From Actinomortierella ambigua (lineage: Eukaryota; Mortierellomycota; Mortierellomycetes; Mortierellales; Mortierellaceae): 11,190 bases of DNA. The DNA lies in NCBI GenBank assembly GCA_016098155.1, contig JAAAJB010000834.1:1-11190 (forward strand), given 5' to 3'. The notes below the pieces were generated by a model. The model saw only the letters and a program-made list of their open reading frames with translations. It did no database searches and had not been told where the DNA came from. Numbering within the stretch: position 1 is the first letter of the stretch; each line of letters starts with the position of its first letter. A program made the position numbers and the translations under genes. Below are positions 6,410 through 11,190 of this stretch, piece by piece.

Positions 6410-8281
6410 CTATTTTGGAACCTCCAGCTCGACTTGACAACGCAAAGACTCGACCCAGGCACGGGTCTGGACCTGCTTCAGCTCAATGACCTTGAGTTCG
6501 TCCATCGCCTGAGCCTCACGGGCGCGCTGCATCAAACAGTAGGCTTGGTAGATGCGGTAGCGATTGGTGTGATCCTGAATCATGTGATGTTGCAACGATT
6601 GCTGTCGGACCAACTGTTTTTTGTACGCCAGCTCAGCCTTTGTCTTGAGACGAGCATGGGAGATACTACAGTCACTCAGGCGAAGGGCTGCGTCACTGCT
6701 CTTGTTGATTTGACGCACATGTTGGGCTGAGGAGAGAGGCAGTGTCAGCTTTGTGGTACAGGCTGCCTCGTCTCCTCTGTCCGAGAGCGCACCCGATGTC
6801 ACCGAGCCCACCAAGGTATTGCCCGCGCTTGTTGCGTCCTCCTTGACTGTCGAGTGAGCATCGCTACCATCATTCTTGACGTCGACAGCTGTTGTTGTTG
6901 TTGTCTTGAGGGATCGCTCTGCTGCAGCTTGGCGAAGCCGGGCTTGGGCCTTGAGCCGCTGTCGTCGCTGCTTCCGGATGGTATCAACATGTGGCAGAGA
7001 AATTCTCGCGATCTCAGCCATAGACGAGGCCTTCTTTGTTCCGACAGGAATGTTTGGACTGCTGCACGGTTCCTGGGAAAGACTGACCTTTGGCTTGTCC
7101 TGAGGCAGGACAACGACCGTTGAAGCGTTTGTGGCAGTGGGCGAAGAGGGTGACGATGGAATAGTTGGCGTGGAGATCATGAGTTCAGGAACTGGATTTT
7201 GTTGATGCTGTTGTTGCAGTTGCTGCTGTGGCTGTTGGACTTTGCTAAGCTTGTGCATAAAATGGAGCTGTTGAATCCGCTGCGTGTGAAGCATCTGCTG
7301 GATCTGCAGCATTCGTTGAGCAAGTTGGAAGCGCCGCACGTAGTGGTCCTGGCGAGGGGGATGCTGCTCGTCTGACCATGCGGCAGCTGCCACTCCTGCG
7401 CGAGCCACGTTGGGCTGAGGAGTTGCAGGCTGTGCAACCAAACCTTGCGCCTTGTTTCCTTCGAGGGCTTGGATATTATGAGACGACGACAAAGAGGGGG
7501 GTCCGTGTGCTTGCTGCTGCTGCTGCTGCTGCTGGAATTGTTGTTGATGTAGCTGGGAATGCGACAAGTTATGCGAGGGAAATCCCACGTCATGATAGGG
7601 TCGACTCACGGATGCGGCAGGCTTGTGGCGCCGCGTGAGGCGATGATGTGGCGAGGCAAAGAGCTGTTGTTGCTCGTGTAACCTCTGAATATCTCGGATC
7701 CGTTGGCGGTGCATCTGGTCGAGTTGATGGAGGTATTGCAATTGGCTGGCAAGTTGTTGTCTCTGCTGCTGCTCTGCCGCAGTACCTGCTGATGTTGCCG
7801 TTGGGGTAACATCGTGCGAAAATGAACGGGTTGGTGGCCACGCACGTAAGGGGGTGCTGGAGGACATTGTTTTCTGACGCGAGGATGAGATGGGAGAGGG
7901 TAGATCTGTCGAAGAGGATTGTCGTTGGCTAGAGAGGCTCTTTTGGCCCATGAGAGGGGTTGACTGGCGCCGTTGAGGCACTGGTAAGGGAAGGTGACGC
8001 GACGCGAGGATAGAGGCCATGAAGGGCGTTGTGGAGTTGTTGGACTGGAAGTCGGACACAGTAGGTGAGGGAGCGAGAGAGGAGGACGAGACCGAGGAAG
8101 CTGTCGCGACAGGCGACGTAGAACGATGTGAGACCAATGCAGCTTGATGGGTAGGAGAGCACGGTTCGAGGCCCGAGGCATTCGAAAGAATACACGGAGC
8201 GTCGAGGTGCAAGGGCAGTGAGGGTGGAGGGGAGTGGGAGGACTGGCGAAGGAAGGGATCAAGGGGTCCCGAGGTGGCCAT
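6410..8281 (-). CDS. Glutamine-rich low-complexity protein of unknown function, possible transcriptional regulator
   Basis: A single 623-codon exon from ATG 8281, the first ATG after an immediate upstream in-frame TAA. I recognise no catalytic or DNA-binding family. Residues 1-165 are Ser/Pro/Thr-rich and probably disordered. Residues 169-207 and 312-360 are Gln-rich amphipathic helices sharing a similar core (QMHRQRIRDIQ and QMLHTQRIQQL). Residues 245-257 hold a glutamine tract with a run of eight. Residues 434-459 are strongly basic (RKQRRQRLKAQARLRQ), like a nuclear localisation or nucleic-acid-binding helix. Residues 540-620 form a long predicted helix free of low complexity, the part most likely to be conserved. 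This composition is common in fungal transcription factors, Mediator-like coactivators and RNA-granule proteins. The very large gene-free region upstream fits a regulated gene. Expression is supported by the long uninterrupted frame and biased composition only. Confidence 0.78.
   Translation of the reverse strand: MATSGPLDPFLRQSSHSPPPSLPLHLDAPCILSNASGLEPCSPTHQAALVSHRSTSPVATASSVSSSSLAPSPTVSDFQSNNSTTPFMASILASRHLPLPVPQRRQSTPLMGQKSLSSQRQSSSTDLPSPISSSRQKTMSSSTPLRAWPPTRSFSHDVTPTATSAGTAAEQQQRQQLASQLQYLHQLDQMHRQRIRDIQRLHEQQQLFASPHHRLTRRHKPAASVSRPYHDVGFPSHNLSHSQLHQQQFQQQQQQQQAHGPPSLSSSHNIQALEGNKAQGLVAQPATPQPNVARAGVAAAAWSDEQHPPRQDHYVRRFQLAQRMLQIQQMLHTQRIQQLHFMHKLSKVQQPQQQLQQQHQQNPVPELMISTPTIPSSPSSPTATNASTVVVLPQDKPKVSLSQEPCSSPNIPVGTKKASSMAEIARISLPHVDTIRKQRRQRLKAQARLRQAAAERSLKTTTTTAVDVKNDGSDAHSTVKEDATSAGNTLVGSVTSGALSDRGDEAACTTKLTLPLSSAQHVRQINKSSDAALRLSDCSISHARLKTKAELAYKKQLVRQQSLQHHMIQDHTNRYRIYQAYCLMQRAREAQAMDELKVIELKQVQTRAWVESLRCQVELEVPK
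7514..7534 (+). repeat. (CTG)7 trinucleotide repeat encoding polyglutamine
   Basis: Seven uninterrupted CTG units on the plus strand are CAG codons on the coding strand and, with a flanking CAA, give eight glutamines. A mostly pure CAG run can slip, so its length may differ between strains. Confidence 0.9.
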
Positions 8282-8283
8282 GG

Positions 8284-8318
8284 ATTATATATAAGTGTGT
8301 ATGTGTGTATGTGTGTGT
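8284..8318. repeat. TATATA element and GT repeat directly upstream of the Q-rich start
   Basis: On the plus strand ATTATATATAA (8284-8294) is followed by an imperfect GT repeat (8295-8318) with two TATG interruptions. The TATA-like part is only a few bases from the ATG on the minus strand, too close to be a normal TATA box unless the true start is internal (next Met is residue 88). It is more likely part of the leader. Confidence 0.5.
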
Positions 8319-9213
8319 TAGGAAGTGGTGGTGCACACTAAATATTCAATTAGGGAGAGAGAGTGGTTAGTAGTGGGCACACCGATAAAAATGCACTCTT
8401 TGGTGGTGGGGTTAGCAAGGGTGGGTGGGGCGACTTTGTTATAGTTGTTCCGTCTTTCCCCCTTTTTTTCCCTCATATCTCCTCCAGAGCACCAAACACC
8501 CAAAAGACCGTCATTGTGTGTTTGGAACATGCATGCGAGCACAGGACACTGACATCGAGGGAGAGGTAGTCCAACAACAATGAGGTGGCAAAAGCGTGGA
8601 GTGGGGAAAGGACACTCTGAGCTCGCATGGTTAGGGGAAAGGTGGGGGAGTGTAGGAGGGGATCAAGGTGAATGAGATTTTGTGGACAAGAGAGAGCGGA
8701 GAGCCAATATGAATTCCTTTGGATCTTTGGTTCCAATGATTTGCTGTAGAGAGAGAGACAGATACAGAGAAGAGAGAAAGATCTGCGACTGTGCGTAACA
8801 TCCACTCCATTCTCTAGCTCCAATTTATGCGACTTTTCCATGAGAAACGATGGGGAGATTGCAAAAGTTTGGAGCATCACATTGTACGGATAGGAGGGGG
8901 AGGGGCAGGAGGACTGAGGTCTGAGGAAAAAAAAAGTGGACGATGCCAAAGAAGGCTAACTTTTTTTTTGTAGCGGAACATGTGGAGAGGAAGAAAGGGG
9001 GGGTACCCACATGGGTCGCTCGGGGTGGTTGGAGTGGATTGGAGGGGATGGAAGGGGGATCGGCAGCTTTGTTTCTTCCTCCACGCAAGTGGATAGGTCG
9101 CTTGAAGGGACACTGCACGCACTGTACTGTACCTGAGTAGAGAGAAAGAATGTGCGTGTATGCGTATTGGAGGGTGCGGGATGAACGATGTGGAGCGAGA
9201 ATGTGCAAGAGTC

Positions 9214-9329
9214 GAGATAGAGAGAGAGAAAGAGAGAAAGAGTCGGGCAAAGAGTATTTGCGTGAGAGAGAGGGAGAGAGAGGGAGAGAGAGGGAGAGAG
9301 AGAGAACGAGAGGGGGAGAAAGAGAGAAG
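9214..9329 (+). repeat. Long polypurine (GA)n tract with decamer repeats
   Basis: Purine blocks run at 9214-9242, 9264-9306 and 9308-9329. Within the middle block the decamer AGGGAGAGAG occurs three times in exact tandem (9271-9300). On the minus strand this is a CT tract. Confidence 0.9.
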
Positions 9330-9383
9330 CTATGACTTCAACGATGGAATAAAAAGAGGATGGGATGGATGCCTTGGCACATA

Positions 9384-9391
9384 TATTTATA
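9384..9391 (-). promoter_or_regulatory. Candidate TATA box for the Q-rich gene
   Basis: TATAAATA on the minus strand is followed 55-180 bases downstream by the long CT tract. TATA plus CT-block followed by the start site is a common fungal promoter layout. If used, the leader would be about 1 kb, which is long and could contain an unannotated intron. This is inferred from layout only. Confidence 0.3.
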
Positions 9392-9618
9392 TTGCTAGCC
9401 TTGGCTTTGTATTTTTTTAAATATGCTCCAATTCAAATATTGATGTACACACATTTTTTTTTCATGGCTCTTTGGCCCCTCTGCCTGTGCTTGTCTCTGT
9501 CTCTCGCTGTCTTTACTCCGTCCTGTTGGTGTCTCTCCGCGCGCTTACTACATGCTCCCCTCCCACCTCAAACAACTTTACATGGAAGCGGACATTCCGT
9601 ATCGCCGAAATGGACGTA

Positions 9619-9648
9619 AGGGGAGAGAGATATAGAGAGAGAGAGAGA
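9619..9648 (+). repeat. Second (GA)n tract
   Basis: An imperfect GA run with one TATA interruption at 9630-9634. Confidence 0.85.
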
Positions 9649-9960
9649 CTGATGAGGATGTGCGAATAGGCGAATAGCGAGATCCGCCGACGCCCTGCCC
9701 ATTCCAAGATAGAGACAACTTTTTGTTTCCTCGGAAAGAAGAGAAGAATGCTGCGTTTAGTGACGACAGGGTCTTTTCACCTCTTGCCAGGTCGACTGTG
9801 GTCATGAGCTTGCCAAGTTGGCTTCCCCTCTTTCTGTCCTCTGGGCTGTCGTTGTGTTCACCTGTATCTACTCTTAGACCTTTTAAAGTCTAAACACACA
9901 GCCCCCCATCCTCAATGCCACTGCACTCATGGCTGCCAAGAAAGAGGACATCCGGCGGTC

Positions 9961-10000
9961 TGACGTCTGCAGGTGGCCGACAACTATTAAAAGACGTCTT
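9961..10000. promoter_or_regulatory. Two CRE-like GACGTC sites
   Basis: TGACGTCT (9961-9968) and the perfect palindrome AAGACGTCTT (9991-10000) both contain the GACGTC core bound by ATF/CREB-type bZIP factors. They are 24 bases apart core to core. Neither is the full TGACGTCA octamer. Confidence 0.25.
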
Positions 10001-10110
10001 GAGAAGAACCCGCCACTTCTGCTGAGCAACCCTTATTCCCACAGCCACATTTTCTATTTTCCACCCAACGCTTCTATGAGAAAAAAGAAAAAGCAAATTC
10101 TCGAGTCGAC

Positions 10111-10129
10111 TTTTGGCGCGCACACGCGT
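10111..10129 (+). promoter_or_regulatory. E2F-like site next to an MCB (ACGCGT) element
   Basis: TTTTGGCGCG (10111-10120) fits the E2F consensus TTTSSCGC, and ACGCGT (10124-10129) is the MBF/SBF-type MCB core. Both are known G1/S promoter elements. No gene starts nearby in the window, so a role is uncertain. Confidence 0.25.
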
Positions 10130-10754
10130 AGAGGCATGGCCACACTCGTGCAGGGCTACAGCCTGTAGTCTGCTAGTATTTCTTTTGTCCATAGGACAAC
10201 TCCTCGGAATTTTCATGGTTTGAGGTGGCATGTGGAGGTTGGATCGCCCTCGCGCTGTTGGGACAAGAGGCATGCTATGATAACAAGTTAGTGGTTGGGC
10301 GGAGAGGTTGTGCACGATGCGGTATCAGAGCGCGGAGATGAGGACGCAGCAAGCCAGAGACCTCCGCGAAGATTTAATGACTCCCCAAACGCAGGGTTCA
10401 CACCATGAGAGCACCCTTGTTTTCTGTTTTCATACGTTTTGACGTTCAGCCTCTGATGTTCCTCGCTATTGGATCTGTTGGATTTTACCAGAAGGCTCAA
10501 GCAATATCCCGATTTTTCTCCTCGGGGGGAAAATTGTGTTTGCCCCAAGTCGCACAGCAAAAATTTTTCCAGGGCACATAGCATGGCTGAGCATGGCATC
10601 CTGTTCTACTGCTTCGACTGGGCTACCATTACGTCTTATGGGAACATTCCATATCTTGCAGTCCAATCCCATTCACTCGGTTGATTGTCTGATGGGCTGA
10701 CGGAAGACTTTTTTTCCCAACGTGTGTTTTGAGCGCTGTCAATCCAAAGGTATT

Positions 10755-10808
10755 TGTGTGTGTGTGTTTGTGTGTGAGAAAGGGAGAGAGAGAGAGAGAG
10801 AAAGAGGA
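10755..10808 (+). repeat. Compound (GT)n-(GA)n microsatellite
   Basis: An imperfect GT run (10755-10776) passes directly into a purine-only GA run (10776-10808). The alternating GT part favours Z-DNA and the GA part favours triplex formation. It is likely length-polymorphic. Confidence 0.85.
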
Positions 10809-11151
10809 TAAGCAAATCATCGGCTGCTGCTGTAGTTCGTAAGCCCCTCTTTGTCTGAAGGACTTATATTTTTTTTTTTTGTTCTCAGGAGAAAGTTTGT
10901 TTTTTGTGCTGGTTCGTGAAGGAACTTTGGTAGACTAGAACGAGCGAGTCAGCAGCGATCTGGTTGAGTTTATTCTGTGTGGACTCTTGGAGCAGCAGCA
11001 GCACCGATCACTGGTCACCCAGCCCAACAGTAGCCCAGCAACGAGCCACTCCAGAATACATAAAATAGTACAAACATTCTCTACTTCTGGTGCCCAGCAG
11101 CCAGACTGTCGGGTCAATGAAGAGGGTGTTCGGTTGTACACCAAATTTTTG

Positions 11152-11187
11152 ATTTGTTGTATGTTCGCACTGGGATGTACAACAAAT
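11152..11187. repeat. Perfect 10-base inverted repeat at the right edge
   Basis: ATTTGTTGTA (11152-11161) and TACAACAAAT (11178-11187) are exact reverse complements with a 16-base loop. The left arm is identical to bases 6319-6328 in the peptidase 3' region, where it also starts a TTGTAC hairpin. It may be a 3' end structure of a neighbouring gene or the edge of a small repeat element. Confidence 0.5.
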
Positions 11188-11190
11188 GAT

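Larger units (their letters stand above)
8319..11190. other. 2.9 kb region without a convincing gene
   Basis: Every open frame here is short (at most about 158 codons). Those on the minus strand between 8473 and 9250 translate CT-rich DNA into Ser/Leu/Pro/Phe low complexity, which is not a family signature. No tRNA A/B-box pair was found. The left part (8319-9400) is purine-rich on the plus strand, hence CT-rich in the sense of the Q-rich gene. The middle has AT-rich pockets and T runs; the right part (9700-11190) is mixed-composition DNA with scattered microsatellites. The likeliest content is promoter and 5' leader of the Q-rich gene, plus the flank of a gene beyond the right edge. Confidence 0.55.

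Noticed and set aside
8161..8176. GGTTCGAGGCC resembling a tRNA B box
   Set aside because: It is inside the Q-rich coding sequence and has no matching A box or stems.
8473..9250. Two minus-strand open frames of 158 and 141 codons
   Set aside because: They translate CT-rich DNA into Ser/Leu/Pro/Phe low complexity and lack any family signal; an open CT tract gives such frames by chance.
9890..10315. 141-codon minus-strand frame containing HECGH
   Set aside because: HECGH fits the HExxH zinc-protease pattern, but there is no hydrophobic or conserved context around it, no second ligand motif and no family resemblance.
10280..10405. Possible tRNA-like A and B boxes (TAGTGGTTGGG and GGGTTCACACC)
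   Set aside because: They are about 110 bases apart, the B box deviates from the consensus, and no cloverleaf arms pair.
1..11190. CRISPR array, bacterial operon or insertion sequence
   Set aside because: Introns, promoter style and the CRN family show a eukaryotic genome, and no regularly spaced repeats or transposase were seen.

Overview
The window looks like nuclear DNA from an early-diverging fungus, most likely a Mortierella-type species (Mortierellomycotina). Three things point there: short spliceosomal introns of about 87-120 bases with GTRNGT-like donors and CTAAT/CTAAC branch sites; a Crinkler (CRN) gene of the ubiquitin-like header plus P-loop NTPase type, a family I recall as expanded in Mortierella and Rhizophagus; and long CT/GA-rich promoter tracts. 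The lineage is inferred from protein style and gene structure, not from a database comparison.

Layout. Positions 1-2513 (minus strand) hold a CRN-family gene with a ubiquitin-like header and a P-loop NTPase body. It has three proposed introns, and its 3' end lies beyond the left edge. Positions 2514-2967 are a divergent intergenic region. Positions 2968-3391 (plus) look like the remains of a small coiled-coil gene broken by one stop and one frameshift. Positions 3553-6241 (plus) encode an oligopeptidase A-like M3 zinc metallopeptidase with a mitochondrial-type presequence and two introns. A 168-base convergent intergenic region with two hairpins separates it from 6410-8281 (minus), a 623-residue intronless glutamine-rich protein of unknown function that looks like a nuclear or regulatory factor. 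From 8282 to 11190 I find no convincing gene. This 2.9 kb is rich in GA, GT and poly-T tracts and probably contains the long promoter and 5' leader of the Q-rich gene, plus a few candidate transcription-factor sites and an inverted repeat at the right edge.

The genes show no pathway relationship. The M3 peptidase is a housekeeping organelle peptidase, the CRN gene belongs to a fast-evolving effector or conflict family, and the Q-rich gene is probably regulatory. The points most worth a second look are the CRN splice structure (a 33-base exon, or two abutting 120-base introns), the stop-free introns whose length is a multiple of three, the two stacked presequence starts of the peptidase, and the large regulatory-looking region upstream of the Q-rich gene.
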